DNA of 64,000 bases from Pseudomonas sp. ICMP 561 (lineage in GTDB: Bacteria > Pseudomonadota > Gammaproteobacteria > Pseudomonadales > Pseudomonadaceae), in the NCBI RefSeq assembly GCF_002699985.1, contig NZ_LKBT01000002.1, positions 1 to 64,000 on the forward strand. The letters are read 5' to 3'. The first letter of the stretch is position 1, and each line of letters starts with the position of its first letter. The notes under the pieces are model-generated. The model was given only the letters and a program-made list of their open reading frames with translations. It had not been told where the DNA came from and did not search any database. This document shows, piece by piece, positions 34,281-43,794 of this stretch. The translations under genes and the position numbers were made by a program.

Positions 34281-35372
34281 TTGAAAAAATCAGTCGCTAT
34301 CCTCTTCGGAGGACAATCCAGCGAACACGAAGTCTCGCTGCAGTCAGCCAGGAACGTGATCAACGCGATCGATCGCGGCACCCATGATCTGACGTTGATT
34401 GGCATCGACAAGTCGGGCCGCTGGCTGTGCTTCGATGAAAGCGATTACCTGCGTAATGCCAACGATCCGGCAAAGATCAGCCTCAGTGCTTCGGGCAAGC
34501 GCCTGGCGTTGTTGCCGGGCAGTGCTGGCGGGCAGTTTGTCGATGTCGAGTCGGGTGTAGAACTGCCACGCATAGACGTCGTATTTCCCTTGATCCATGG
34601 CGCGTTCGGCGAAGACGGTTGTTTGCAGGGTCTGTTGCGCATGCTGGCGATTCCCTGCGTGGGGCCGGATGTGCTCGCCTCGGCGGCCTGCATGGACAAA
34701 GACGTGACCAAGCGCCTGCTGCGTGACGCCGGTATTGCCGTGGCTCCGTTCGTGGTGGTCAGTCATGGAGAGTCGGTGGAGTACGCGACAGTCGTCGCAC
34801 AGCTTGGCTTGCCGATCTTCGTCAAACCGGCGAGTCAGGGCTCGTCGGTAGGTGTCAGCAAAGTTACTGATGAAGCCGGTTACAGCGCCGCGCTGAAACT
34901 GGCCTTCGAATACGACCACAAGGTGTTGATCGAAAAAGGCATTGTGGGTCGAGAAGTCGAATGTGCAGTGCTCGGCAACCGTCAGCCGCAAGTCAGTGTC
35001 TGCGGTGAAGTGATCGCCAATGACGAGTTCTATGCCTACGACACCAAATACCTGAACGGTGATCAGGCGCGCATCGCGATCCCTGCCGAACTGGCGTCCG
35101 ATGTCAGCGACGAGGTGCGTGAAGTTGCGCTACGTGCTTATCAAGTACTGGGCTGTGCTGGTCTGGCCCGGGTGGACTTCTTCGTCACTGAGGCGCGTGA
35201 CATCATCATTAATGAAGTGAACACGATTCCCGGCTTCACCTCGATCAGCATGTACCCCAAGCTGTGGCAGGCCACGGACTTGTCCTACGCCGGTCTGATT
35301 GATCGTCTGATCGCGCTGGCACTGGAGCGTGCTGATGAAGCGCGTCAACTCAAGACCGAGATATTTTCATGA
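34281..35372 (+). CDS. ddlA: D-alanine-D-alanine ligase
   Basis: This 363-residue ATP-grasp ligase makes the D-Ala-D-Ala peptidoglycan precursor. Motifs are [15 protein letters not shown] at the start, [28 protein letters not shown], the variable loop with YDTKYLNGD, and [17 protein letters not shown] at the nucleotide site. Length and sequence fit the DdlA group rather than the shorter DdlB encoded with cell-division genes. It overlaps the NUDIX gene by 4 bp (ATGA). Confidence 0.93.
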   Translation: MKKSVAILFGGQSSEHEVSLQSARNVINAIDRGTHDLTLIGIDKSGRWLCFDESDYLRNANDPAKISLSASGKRLALLPGSAGGQFVDVESGVELPRIDVVFPLIHGAFGEDGCLQGLLRMLAIPCVGPDVLASAACMDKDVTKRLLRDAGIAVAPFVVVSHGESVEYATVVAQLGLPIFVKPASQGSSVGVSKVTDEAGYSAALKLAFEYDHKVLIEKGIVGREVECAVLGNRQPQVSVCGEVIANDEFYAYDTKYLNGDQARIAIPAELASDVSDEVREVALRAYQVLGCAGLARVDFFVTEARDIIINEVNTIPGFTSISMYPKLWQATDLSYAGLIDRLIALALERADEARQLKTEIFS

Positions 35373-35776
35373 GACTGATTCATATCGCTGCAGCGTTGTT
35401 GATAGGGCCAGACGGACGGACCTTGCTGGTACGCAAGCGCGGCACTCAGGCGTTCATGCAGCCGGGTGGCAAGATCGACGCCGGTGAGTCCGCTGCCGAA
35501 GCGCTGGCGCGGGAGCTTGAGGAAGAGCTCGGGTTGCGGATCGATCCAGCCAACGCGGGTTATCTCGGTTCTTTCGCGGCGCCTGCCGCTAACGAGCCAG
35601 GGTTCGAAGTGCGCTGCGAGCTGTTCGAAGTGCGCATCAATGTCGAGGTCGTTCCCGCTGCGGAGATCGAAGAAGTCGTCTGGATCAGCGCCGACAGCCA
35701 CCCGGATCTCAATCTGGCACCGCTGACCCGGGACACCATCCTGCCGATCTACCGGAGCATGCTCGCCGAGGCCTGA
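35369..35776 (+). CDS. NUDIX hydrolase
   Basis: This 135-residue protein has a complete NUDIX box beginning at residue 34 ([17 protein letters not shown] then EEELGL, fitting Gx5Ex7REUxEExGU). The first strand is [25 protein letters not shown]. The substrate cannot be read; the family hydrolyses nucleoside diphosphate derivatives. It is translationally coupled to ddlA and converges on the next gene 6 bp later. Confidence 0.9.
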   Translation: MRLIHIAAALLIGPDGRTLLVRKRGTQAFMQPGGKIDAGESAAEALARELEEELGLRIDPANAGYLGSFAAPAANEPGFEVRCELFEVRINVEVVPAAEIEEVVWISADSHPDLNLAPLTRDTILPIYRSMLAEA

Positions 35777-35782
35777 TCAGCA

Positions 35783-37291
35783 TCAGGCTTTTCCGGGAAT
35801 CCCGTATTTGCGCAAGCGATGGGCAATGGCGGTGTGCGAGGTCTGCAAGCGCGCCGCCAGTTGCCGGGTCGACGGATAGTCGGCGTAGAGCTTTTCCAGC
35901 AAGGCTTTTTCGAACGTATCGACAGCTTTTTCCAGGCTGCCGACTTCGCCATCAATTTCCCCGGCGACGGCTGTGCCGGCGATGTCCAGATCACCGATGT
36001 CTACCAGATTGCTTTCACTGATGGCCGCCGCGCGGAAAATCACGTTCTGCAATTGACGCACGTTGCCCGGCCAGCGATTGCCCAGCAACGCCGGATAAGT
36101 GCCGGTAGCAAGTCGGCAGACCGGGCGCTGAATCTGTGCGCAAGCCTGTTCCATGAAGTAGCGCGCCAGTAACAGAATGTCCTGTCCGCGATCGCGCAAG
36201 GGCGGGACTTCCAGATTCAGCACATTCAGGCGGTAGAACAGGTCTTCGCGGAAGGTGCCTTCGCTGACCATTTTTTCCAGGTTGCGATGCGTTGCGCTGA
36301 GGATGCGCACGTTGACCTTTACTTCCTTATCCCCGCCGACACGCCTGAAGCTGCCGTCGTTGAGGAAACGCAATAGCTTGGCTTGCAGATACGGCGACAT
36401 TTCGCCGATTTCATCGAGAAAAACAGTGCCCTGATTCGCCAGCTCCATCAGCCCCGGTTTGCCACCTCGTTGCGCCCCGGTGAATGCGCCGGGGGCGTAA
36501 CCGAACAGTTCACTCTCGGCGAGGTTTTCCGGCAGGGCGGCGCAGTTGAGTGCCAGAAAGGGCGCGCTGTGTCGGGCGCTGGTCGCGTGGCAGGCGCGAG
36601 CCACCAGCTCTTTGCCGGTGCCGGTTTCACCCTGGATCAACAGTGGCGCGTCCAGCGCAGCAACCCGCTGTGCGCGGGCCTTCAAGGTGCGGATAGCCGT
36701 GGACTCGCCCAGCAGCGCATCGAAGCCTTCGGCATGGTCGTGATGCAAGGCCGACAGACGCTCACCGATACGGCTTGGCTGGTAAAGGGTGAGCAATGCA
36801 CCCGCATCGGTAATCGGCGTAGCGTCCAGCAAGAACGCTTCGCCGTTGAGCGTGACTTCACGTAAAGGCAGGCGAAAGCCGTTTTCCAGCAATGCGCTGT
36901 GCAGACCCGGATCGGCAAACAACTCGGCCACCGGTTCACCGGCAGGCTCGCGCCCGATCAGCGCGATCAACGCCGGGTTGGCCAGCAGCACATGCCCGGC
37001 ACTGTCCAGCGCCAAAACCGGATCGGTCATGGCTGCCAGCAATGCATCGAGCTGCAAGTGGCGACGCTGGCCGGGCAGAATATCAACGACCGTAATGGCT
37101 TCAACGCCACGCACCCGGAACAGTGCGTCCTTGAGTTCTTCAAGGACCTGATGGCTGAGGGTCGGTGCGTCGATGTAAACGTTGGGCGGCACCATTTCCA
37201 CCGCATCCAGATTCAGATTGCGCCCACCCAGAATGGCCAGGACTTCCTGAGTGATGCCGACGCGGTCGATGAAGCTGACGTGGATACGCAT
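35783..37291 (-). CDS. TyrR/PhhR-family sigma-54-dependent regulator
   Basis: This 502-residue protein has an ACT domain (1-70, [18 protein letters not shown]), a PAS domain (about 78-185), an AAA+ domain with Walker A GETGTGKE, the sigma-54 contact loop GAFTGA and DEIGEM, and a C-terminal TyrR-type helix-turn-helix ([20 protein letters not shown]). ACT and PAS domains of this family sense aromatic amino acids. GAFTGA suggests real sigma-54 activation, as in PhhR and unlike E. coli TyrR. No phhA or other aromatic catabolic gene is nearby, so the target is unknown. It is a possible second TyrR-type regulator in the genome. Confidence 0.88.
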   Translation of the reverse strand: MRIHVSFIDRVGITQEVLAILGGRNLNLDAVEMVPPNVYIDAPTLSHQVLEELKDALFRVRGVEAITVVDILPGQRRHLQLDALLAAMTDPVLALDSAGHVLLANPALIALIGREPAGEPVAELFADPGLHSALLENGFRLPLREVTLNGEAFLLDATPITDAGALLTLYQPSRIGERLSALHHDHAEGFDALLGESTAIRTLKARAQRVAALDAPLLIQGETGTGKELVARACHATSARHSAPFLALNCAALPENLAESELFGYAPGAFTGAQRGGKPGLMELANQGTVFLDEIGEMSPYLQAKLLRFLNDGSFRRVGGDKEVKVNVRILSATHRNLEKMVSEGTFREDLFYRLNVLNLEVPPLRDRGQDILLLARYFMEQACAQIQRPVCRLATGTYPALLGNRWPGNVRQLQNVIFRAAAISESNLVDIGDLDIAGTAVAGEIDGEVGSLEKAVDTFEKALLEKLYADYPSTRQLAARLQTSHTAIAHRLRKYGIPGKA

Positions 37292-37437
37292 GGGGCGCTA
37301 ATGGTTCTGGGTGAAGAGGGGGGGCATTATGCCAGTAAAACCGGGGTGCAACGCTCAACTGGAATGAGTCTGGCGGGGTAACTGTGGTTTGAGATGCCAC
37401 GGTCGCCTACCGTAGACCGCCTTTTCACAGCATTCCG

Positions 37438-37524
37438 TTGGAGCGAGGCTTGCCCGCGAATCAGCCGACGCGGCAGGGCAGACGAACCGCATTATCGTTC
37501 TTCGCGGGCAAGCCTCGCTCCAAC
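37438..37524. repeat. REP pair (family C)
   Basis: Arms TGGAGCGAGGCTTGCCCGCG and its complement face each other across about 40 bp. It lies between convergent or unlinked genes, the normal position. Confidence 0.85.
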
Positions 37525-37543
37525 AGTGTCTCCGCGCCCTATC

Positions 37544-37900
37544 TCAAACCAAATGCTCAGGCTTCACCGGCTCGCCCGGTTCGATGCCCAGCTTGTCGTG
37601 AACGTCCTTGAACATACGATCATATTCTTCATGCATCGCCAGCGGCACCAGGGCCGTGTGCGGCATGCCGTGTTTGACTGCGATCTGATTGGCGTGATGA
37701 GCAAAGTTGCAGGCCAGATCCTTGGGCAGTTCGAATTCATCCTCGAACGTGTTGCCTGCGACTTCGCCCTGCATCGTGAAATGCATGGATTTACCTTCCT
37801 CAGGATGCTCGCTGACTTCGTAACGGATATGAATGTCGTAGCCGAAATCCGATGCTTGCAGTGGCGCGCGAGTGATATGCAGATGGCCTGGTTCGAACAT
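37544..37900 (-). CDS. DUF5064-family small protein
   Basis: This 118-residue soluble acidic protein starts MFEPGHLHITRAPL and contains YDIHIRYEVSEHPEEGKSMHF. ATG 37900 has AAGGGG 7 bp upstream; an in-frame start at 37933 adds 11 residues without a site. The family is known mainly from Pseudomonas and has no assigned function. Confidence 0.75.
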   Translation of the reverse strand: MFEPGHLHITRAPLQASDFGYDIHIRYEVSEHPEEGKSMHFTMQGEVAGNTFEDEFELPKDLACNFAHHANQIAVKHGMPHTALVPLAMHEEYDRMFKDVHDKLGIEPGEPVKPEHLV

Positions 37901-38025
37901 GTCATTGCCCCTTGGCTGGTCGATGAGTGTCACGGTAGACCCGGTAAGGTCCGTTGACGTTCAGGGAATGTGAAGATTCAACCTTAGGCCATGTCGAGTG
38001 ACAGGAGCGTGACGAGGATCAGTGC

Positions 38026-38481
38026 TCAGGACTTGCTGCTGACTGGCTCTGGCCGCGACCATATCCACAGGTTACCTAGCAGCATGCCGCCAACGGCGGC
38101 ATACACCGGCCAACCGTGCATCAGATAAAGCATCAAACCCGCACAGAGCAGCATGCTGATGGTCGCGCTGATCTTGGCATTGCGAGTCACCCGCCGACCA
38201 TTGCGCCAGTTGCTCAGGATCGGGCCAAACAGCTTGTGATTTTCCAGCCACGCGCTCAGGCGCGGCGAGCTTTTGGTCGCTGCCCATGCCGCGAGAAGGA
38301 TGAACTCGGTCGTCGGCAGGCCCGGAATGAAAATGGCGACAATCCCTATGCCCAGACTGACGTAGGCGAGGATGCCGAACAGAAGGCGAGAGAGTCTGGT
38401 ACCGGGTGGTTTGGAGGTCATGGTCACTACAGGCAGGTTCAGAAAGCCCGGCCAGCTTAACAGCACCGGGCGTTTTTTCAT
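38026..38481 (-). CDS. DUF454 (YbaN-type) inner membrane protein
   Basis: This 151-residue protein has the family core GILAYVSLGIGIVAIFIPGLPTTEFILLAAW, a basic loop with SPRLSAWLENHKLFGPI, and two further membrane segments. The ATG at 38481 overlaps the heme oxygenase stop (ATGA), suggesting coupled translation; an internal ATG at 38421 (MTSKPPG) is the alternative. Its role with heme oxygenase is unknown. Confidence 0.8.
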   Translation of the reverse strand: MKKRPVLLSWPGFLNLPVVTMTSKPPGTRLSRLLFGILAYVSLGIGIVAIFIPGLPTTEFILLAAWAATKSSPRLSAWLENHKLFGPILSNWRNGRRVTRNAKISATISMLLCAGLMLYLMHGWPVYAAVGGMLLGNLWIWSRPEPVSSKS

Positions 38482-39092
38482 GCTTGAACCGACTCCAACT
38501 TTGGCGCATGGGCATAGGCGTGCTGGAGCAGCACATTGAAGCGTTCGAACGCCGCGATTGCGCCTTGATCCGCCTGAGCCTCTTCCTGCTCGGTGAAGTC
38601 CAGCCCGTCCAGGGTTCTGATAAAGCTTTTCCAGCCTTCCGCCCGGCCGCCTGCTGGCTCGCCCAGATGCCGGGCTCCGAAGCTTTCGCTCAGGTTCAGC
38701 GCAGCGGCACGCTTGATCAAAAAGGCCGCGCCCAGTTTGGAGCCCTCGGACACAAACAGCCAGCCCATGGCCTGAGCCCTGGTCGGTTTGTGCACCGCAC
38801 CGGAGATAGTGGGTGGAGTGTCAGTGTTCAGATCGGCAAGATCGGCTTTGGCCTGTTCTGCGCGGCACCGTGCAGGCAGGTCAGGGACGATTTTCTTCAA
38901 CTCGGGATCGTTATACAGCGCCTGCAGCTCTGCCTGAAACAAATACTGGGCGACGAGGAAGCGTTTGTAGCTTTCCAGCGTTTCAAAGGGCGCGTTGGCT
39001 TTTACTGCCTTGTCGAGCTGCTCGTGCGGCGCGTGGGTAATCTGATTCAAGCGCTGGGAACGCAGGGCTGGGCGGTTGTGCTCGGAGGTCAT
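38478..39092 (-). CDS. hemO: Biliverdin-producing heme oxygenase
   Basis: This 204-residue heme oxygenase opens heme to biliverdin, iron and CO. The proximal heme ligand is probably the His of ITHAPHEQLDKAV (near residue 20), and GWLFVSEGSKLGAAFL forms the distal helix with its flexible glycines. It lies downstream of a heme receptor system, which supplies the substrate, but a terminator separates them. It shares ATGA overlap with the DUF454 gene. Confidence 0.9.
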   Translation of the reverse strand: MTSEHNRPALRSQRLNQITHAPHEQLDKAVKANAPFETLESYKRFLVAQYLFQAELQALYNDPELKKIVPDLPARCRAEQAKADLADLNTDTPPTISGAVHKPTRAQAMGWLFVSEGSKLGAAFLIKRAAALNLSESFGARHLGEPAGGRAEGWKSFIRTLDGLDFTEQEEAQADQGAIAAFERFNVLLQHAYAHAPKLESVQA

Positions 39093-39156
39093 TGGGTTCT
39101 TCCCTGGTAAACATTGAGAGGATGTTAAATAGACGAATGACTCACCCTTGAAGCGT

Positions 39157-39189
39157 AAAAAAACATGCCGCCGAAGATCATCGACGGCA
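39157..39189 (-). terminator. Rho-independent terminator after the heme receptor gene
   Basis: On the minus strand TGCCGTCGA pairs with TCGGCGGCA around TGATCT, then TGTTTTTTT. It lies 21 bp beyond the receptor stop. Confidence 0.85.
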
Positions 39190-39209
39190 CGCTTTCAGGG
39201 GTTGATTGC

Positions 39210-41819
39210 TTAGATATCCCAGACCACGTTGACGCTGAAGTTGCGGCCGGGCTGAGTCAGGCGGTCAAGGTTGGCCGGAGCGGTGACGGCCGCTTCTCCA
39301 GCGCTGTCATAGCCGCGCACGTCGTCCCATAGCCAGTATTTTTTGTCGGTGAGGTTGTACAGGCCCGCATTCACGGTTACGTCGTTGGTGACCTTGTAGT
39401 ACCCGCTAAGATCAAGCACACCGAAGCCCGGCGTTTTAAACTGGCTTGATGAACCGTCTGGCTCATTGAATTCAAGGTCACTCACACGGTCCTTGCGTTT
39501 GACCAGCGTCCAGCTGAGCAGCCCGCCATAGTTATCCTGTTCGTAGCCCAGACCGAACACGCCCGTCAGTGGGTTGATGCTATTGAGCGGCTCGCCACTG
39601 TCGTTGTTACGGCCATACAGGTAGGTAATGGCGCTTTGGGTAAAGAGGCCTTTTGGAGCGCCAAACGTATCCAGATTCAGGCGACCTTTGAGTTCAACGC
39701 CCTTGATGGTCGCATGAGCGATGTTGTTCGCCCGGAAGGTCGCTCCGGTAGCAGTGCCAGGCTGAATCTGGTCTTCATCAATGAAGTCGCGGTATTTGTT
39801 GTAAAACACTGCAACGTCGAAGGTGCCTGCTTCAAAGCGGCCACGGAGGCCGGTTTCATAGCTCTTGCTCTTTTCCGGCTCCAGATCAGGATTAGGCTCG
39901 ACGGTGTAGCCGCTTTGCAGGTTTTCGAAACGTCCGTAAAGCGCTTTGGCGCTTGGCGTGCGGAAGCCTTCCGCATATTGGCCGTACCACGTGTACTGAT
40001 CATTGAAGGCATAGGTCACGCCCAGCTTGGGCGACACGCGATGCCATTTCTGGCTTTCGTCACTGACGCTGTCCCGATCCTCACCCACCGTGTTGAGAAA
40101 CTCTTGAGTGATGTGCGGATCCAGACGGGTGTAGTCATAGCGGACGCCTGGCAGGAACGTCCAGTCGTTCCAGCGGATTTCGTCCTGTGCAAACAGGCTG
40201 TAGGTACTGATAGTGGGGTCCGGGAAGTCACTGGAAGGGGCCAGGGTGTTTTGAGGCAGTACCTGGCCGACTGCCCTGCAAGTACCGAACCCCGCCGTCG
40301 ACGCGCAGACTTCACCGCCGCTGCGCTGGCCGGTGACTTTCTGCTGCTTGAGGGTGGTGCCATAAGTCAGCAGGTGCTCGGTGTCGCCCATACTGAAGGC
40401 CTTGTCCAGTTGAGCATCGAGAATCCACTGACGTTCCTTGTAGGTGGTTTCTCGAGAGCGCCACACATCCCGGGTGATCGGGAAGTAGCGCTCGAGTGTC
40501 GTTTGATCGGTCTTGGCAATCTGATAATTCAGACTCCATTTGACGTTATCCGCCAACAGGCTGTTGAGCTCGAAGCTGTTTTCCAGACCAAACCGCTCGC
40601 GGCTGATGGTGTCGTTCCCGGTGCGTCCACGGTAAAAGTTCAGGCCGGTACCGACCCCGCCAGTGAACAGCCCGCCGACAGCGCTCTGCTGGTCAGTGTC
40701 CCGGTCATCTTTGTATTTTTCGTAGGTCAGTCCCAGGCGTGAACCCTCGCCATAGTTCCAGCCCAGCTTGGCCAGAATGTTGGTGGTGCGGGCATCCTCG
40801 GGGTTGGCTTGCGTCCGCTCCAGGCCGGTACCGCCCGTGCTGCCATAAGATTCGGTCTCGTGGCCGTTGCGCTGGCTCAGGTGCAGCAAACCGTCAAAGT
40901 CACCCTGGCGTGCGGCGAATGTCCCAGAGGTGAGCCAGCTTTCATCGGCCGAGCTGTAGCCGGTCTTGAGGCGCGCGCCGACGTCCTTGCCGTCCTTGAT
41001 GATGTCGTCGGCATCAAGGGTGTAGTAGCTGACCGCGCCGCCGATGGCGCTGCTGCCATAAAGGGCCGATGCCGGGCCACGCAGAATCTCGACGCGTTTG
41101 ACGATTTCCGGGTCGACGTAATTACGGTGGGTGTTGGCGTACGGACCGGAGAAATAGTTGTCAGGCACTTCGACGCCGTCCACCTGAGTCAGGATCCGGT
41201 TGCCGTCGATGCCGCGAATGTTATAGCCGGTGGTGCCCGAACGTTGACCGGCACCGCCCACGGAAACTCCCGGTTCATAGCGCACAAGGTCACGAATAGT
41301 ATTCACGTTCTGCCGATCCAGTTCCGCACGTTCATGGACCGAAACCGAACTGGGTACCGACGCAATATCCTGAGCCTGGCGAGTAGCGCTGACCGTGATC
41401 TGGCTCAGTGCAACAACTCCGTCGCTGCGTTTTTCCAGCACCACATTGTTGTTTCCCATCGTGCGGTAGCTCAGGTGCGAACCGGCCAACAGTTTTTCCA
41501 GTGCGTTGGCAGGTGATAGCGAACCGCGTGCGCCGGGGGAAGTGACGTTGTTGGCCAGCTCAGAAGAAACCCCTACCTGCCAGCCAGTGATGCGGCTGAA
41601 CTCGTTAAGCGCCGTAGTCAGTGGTTGTTGCGAGATGTTGAATGCGTAAACCCCGGCAGTCCGGGTCGATGCCGTTGTTGTGTCGGCTTCGCTGGCGTTG
41701 GCTGCGTGCAAAGCGCCGGACCAGCCAGCAGCGGACAGAACCGCCAGGGTCAACAGCGAGAGGGCGGACTTGTGCAGCCCTGCGGTGCGGGACGCATGGG
41801 GCGTGACGGGATTACGCAT
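39210..41819 (-). CDS. hxuA: TonB-dependent heme/hemoglobin-type receptor with STN signalling domain
   Basis: This 869-residue outer-membrane receptor has a signal peptide to about residue 42 (SGALHAANA). An STN domain (about 52-120, YAFNISQQPLTTALNEFSRITG) signals to the FecR-like anti-sigma. A plug domain (about 138-260) and a 22-strand barrel follow, ending NVVWDI. FRTPSAKALYGRFENL, then NPDL, matches the FRAP/NPNL region of heme receptors, but the usual His between these motifs is absent. With the sigma and anti-sigma genes upstream it matches the hxuIRA arrangement of P. aeruginosa. Confidence 0.88.
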   Translation of the reverse strand: MRNPVTPHASRTAGLHKSALSLLTLAVLSAAGWSGALHAANASEADTTTASTRTAGVYAFNISQQPLTTALNEFSRITGWQVGVSSELANNVTSPGARGSLSPANALEKLLAGSHLSYRTMGNNNVVLEKRSDGVVALSQITVSATRQAQDIASVPSSVSVHERAELDRQNVNTIRDLVRYEPGVSVGGAGQRSGTTGYNIRGIDGNRILTQVDGVEVPDNYFSGPYANTHRNYVDPEIVKRVEILRGPASALYGSSAIGGAVSYYTLDADDIIKDGKDVGARLKTGYSSADESWLTSGTFAARQGDFDGLLHLSQRNGHETESYGSTGGTGLERTQANPEDARTTNILAKLGWNYGEGSRLGLTYEKYKDDRDTDQQSAVGGLFTGGVGTGLNFYRGRTGNDTISRERFGLENSFELNSLLADNVKWSLNYQIAKTDQTTLERYFPITRDVWRSRETTYKERQWILDAQLDKAFSMGDTEHLLTYGTTLKQQKVTGQRSGGEVCASTAGFGTCRAVGQVLPQNTLAPSSDFPDPTISTYSLFAQDEIRWNDWTFLPGVRYDYTRLDPHITQEFLNTVGEDRDSVSDESQKWHRVSPKLGVTYAFNDQYTWYGQYAEGFRTPSAKALYGRFENLQSGYTVEPNPDLEPEKSKSYETGLRGRFEAGTFDVAVFYNKYRDFIDEDQIQPGTATGATFRANNIAHATIKGVELKGRLNLDTFGAPKGLFTQSAITYLYGRNNDSGEPLNSINPLTGVFGLGYEQDNYGGLLSWTLVKRKDRVSDLEFNEPDGSSSQFKTPGFGVLDLSGYYKVTNDVTVNAGLYNLTDKKYWLWDDVRGYDSAGEAAVTAPANLDRLTQPGRNFSVNVVWDI

Positions 41820-41938
41820 TGTCGATGGGGCTCCGTTGTGCAGTCTTTTTAGTTTTAGCAGCTGCCGTTAATACGAATCAGTTGCATTGGCTAAGACGAG
41901 ACGCGCGACGGATGACTATCGAGTAAAAATAAATCGGC

Positions 41939-42904
41939 TCAGTTGAGAATGACCAGTGCAGGCAGTTCATGCAGCTGGGAAGAGGTGATATGCGCGAGCG
42001 ACCGGACCACGTCCATTGGATTGTCCAGGCGGTAATTTCCGGTCACCGCAACGCTTTCCAGTTTGCTGTTGGTGTTGACGATCCAGCCGGGATAATAGCG
42101 TCGCAACTCGGCGAGGACCTCACCCATCGGGCAATTATCGAACACCAGACGACCTTGAATCCAGGCCAGATCCTTGCCCGGATCAAGCTTCTGGCGATGA
42201 CTGAAACCTTCAGGCCCCACCCGGATGCTGTCACCTCCTGCGAGCTTCACTGCGTCGTTGCCTTGCGGGGCGCGCACATCCAGTGCCCCGCGTTGCACCT
42301 GAATCTGCGCAATGCCATCCAGGTAGCGCACCGCAAAGGCGCTGTCATTGGTGCGCATGCTCACCGCGCCCGCCTGTACCTCCAGTGGCTGACCCTGGCT
42401 GACCGGTACTTCGAAGAAGGCTTCGCCTTGCAGCAATTTGGCGACCCGGCTCTTGCCGGTCACATCACTGGAAAATGCCGAGTTGGTGTTGAGCAGCACC
42501 TTGGAGCCGTCATCGAGTTGCAGTCGCTGACGTTCACCGACCACCGTCAAGTGATCAGCCTGCAGGCGAAGACCCAGGTTACTGAAACTGAACACGCCGA
42601 TCAGCAGCATCGCGGCAGTTGCCACAGGTATCCAGCGGGAGCGCAGGCGGCGCCAGCGTGATGGCTGACTGGCGTTCAATTCGACTGCCGCCAGGGCAAC
42701 CGGTTTTGAGTGCCAGATCGCCTGAACCTTGGCAAACGCCTCCCGGTGGGCAGAGTCGGCCGCCAGCCAGGCCTGAAAACGGGCTTGCTGTTGCGCGTCA
42801 CTGCCATCCAGCTCAATCAGCCAGGTCAAGGCTTGATCCATCACGCTGTCGCTCAACACCTCTTCAGCGATGGTGCGCGCGCGATGGAGGTCAGGGTCCT
42901 TCAC
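41939..42904 (-). CDS. hxuR: FecR-family anti-sigma factor
   Basis: This 321-residue inner-membrane regulator has a cytoplasmic N-terminal domain (DQALTWLIELDGSDAQQQARFQAWLAADSAHREAF), one membrane helix (about residues 95-112, WIPVATAAMLLIGVFSF) and a periplasmic FecR domain (GERQRLQLDDGSKVLLNTNS). GTG 42904 was chosen for the GAGGA 7 bp upstream; the frame opens earlier at 43006 inside the sigma gene. It transmits the signal from the receptor's STN domain to the sigma factor. Confidence 0.9.
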   Translation of the reverse strand: MKDPDLHRARTIAEEVLSDSVMDQALTWLIELDGSDAQQQARFQAWLAADSAHREAFAKVQAIWHSKPVALAAVELNASQPSRWRRLRSRWIPVATAAMLLIGVFSFSNLGLRLQADHLTVVGERQRLQLDDGSKVLLNTNSAFSSDVTGKSRVAKLLQGEAFFEVPVSQGQPLEVQAGAVSMRTNDSAFAVRYLDGIAQIQVQRGALDVRAPQGNDAVKLAGGDSIRVGPEGFSHRQKLDPGKDLAWIQGRLVFDNCPMGEVLAELRRYYPGWIVNTNSKLESVAVTGNYRLDNPMDVVRSLAHITSSQLHELPALVILN

Positions 42905-42971
42905 GGGAAGTCCTCGGTTATTCTTGTGTGTCGTCGGCCGATGCCGGATTTGCCGCAGACTGCTGGAACGC

Positions 42972-43490
42972 TCAAGGGTGGTCAAGCCTTGTTGCAACCG
43001 CCACACAGATCGCCATGATCAATTTCAGCTCTTTCTGCACGGTGCTTGCGGACACGCCGAGTTGCTCAGAGATTTCCACATAACTGAGACCCCGGAGGCG
43101 GCTCAGGCTGAAAATATGCTGTTGGCGAGGTGTCAGGGTCGCGATGCTTTTACTGAGCACTTCGACCATTCGCCTGGCGTGCATCGCATCTTCCAGCGAC
43201 GTCGTCGAGGCGCTGACGTTTTCCATGTCGGCGGTCGTTGTGTCCTCGGCCAACAAGCGTTCCCGCACGCGCCGGGCGCGCAAATGGTCCAGCGCGAGGT
43301 TGCGGGCGGTCTGAAAAATGAATGGCTCAAGGTGCTCGATAGCGCGATTGCTCAACGCGCCAGTCACGCGCAGATAGGTTTCCTGAAGCAGGTCTTCTGC
43401 GGTGCTGTGATTGCTGACAATCCGCTGCAGGGTGCGCAGCAGAATAGGTCTGTGAGAGACGAATACTTCGTTTAAACGCGATTGACTCAC
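42972..43490 (-). CDS. hxuI: FecI-type ECF sigma factor
   Basis: This 172-residue sigma factor has region 2 (HSTAEDLLQETYLRV; EHLEPFIFQTARNLALDHLRARRV) and region 4 (TPRQQHIFSLSRLRGLSYVEISEQLGVS). It directs transcription of the receptor gene. The GTG at 43490 is favoured because a Fur-like box covers the alternative ATG at 43538. It lies 67 bp before the anti-sigma gene, in the usual sigma/anti-sigma/receptor order. Confidence 0.88.
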   Translation of the reverse strand: MSQSRLNEVFVSHRPILLRTLQRIVSNHSTAEDLLQETYLRVTGALSNRAIEHLEPFIFQTARNLALDHLRARRVRERLLAEDTTTADMENVSASTTSLEDAMHARRMVEVLSKSIATLTPRQQHIFSLSRLRGLSYVEISEQLGVSASTVQKELKLIMAICVAVATRLDHP

Positions 43491-43520
43491 CGGGGGAGTA
43501 CTCGACCGAGAAAAGCAGCG

Positions 43521-43539
43521 GATGATAATGCTTCTCATC
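43521..43539. promoter_or_regulatory. Fur-like box before the ECF sigma gene
   Basis: GATGATAATGCTTCTCATC matches the 19-bp Fur consensus at 12 positions. Its site, 31 bp before the chosen GTG, fits iron repression of this class of sigma gene. Confidence 0.5.
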
Positions 43540-43659
43540 CGCTTGTTCGGTCAAGGGGTGTTCGATGTTGTTGTCTGTAGGAAAGGTGCGGTGTGATGGA
43601 CCTGTAGGAGATCGCCCTTTGTCCCTGACGTAGCGCTATCGCGCAGTAAGCACCGGACC

Positions 43660-43749
43660 TGTAGGAGTGAGCTTGCTCGCGATTCGGTCTGTCAGTCGAT
43701 GTATATATCGGCTGTGCTGATGCTATCGCGAGCAAGCTCACTCCTACAG
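43660..43749. repeat. REP pair (family D)
   Basis: TAGGAGTGAGCTTGCTCGCG and complement face each other across about 45 bp. A half copy (GGACCTGTAGGAG) lies just upstream near 43599. Confidence 0.85.
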
Positions 43750-43794
43750 AAATGCATTCCAATTCAGGAATGATGATTCCTCAAACTGAAAGTT

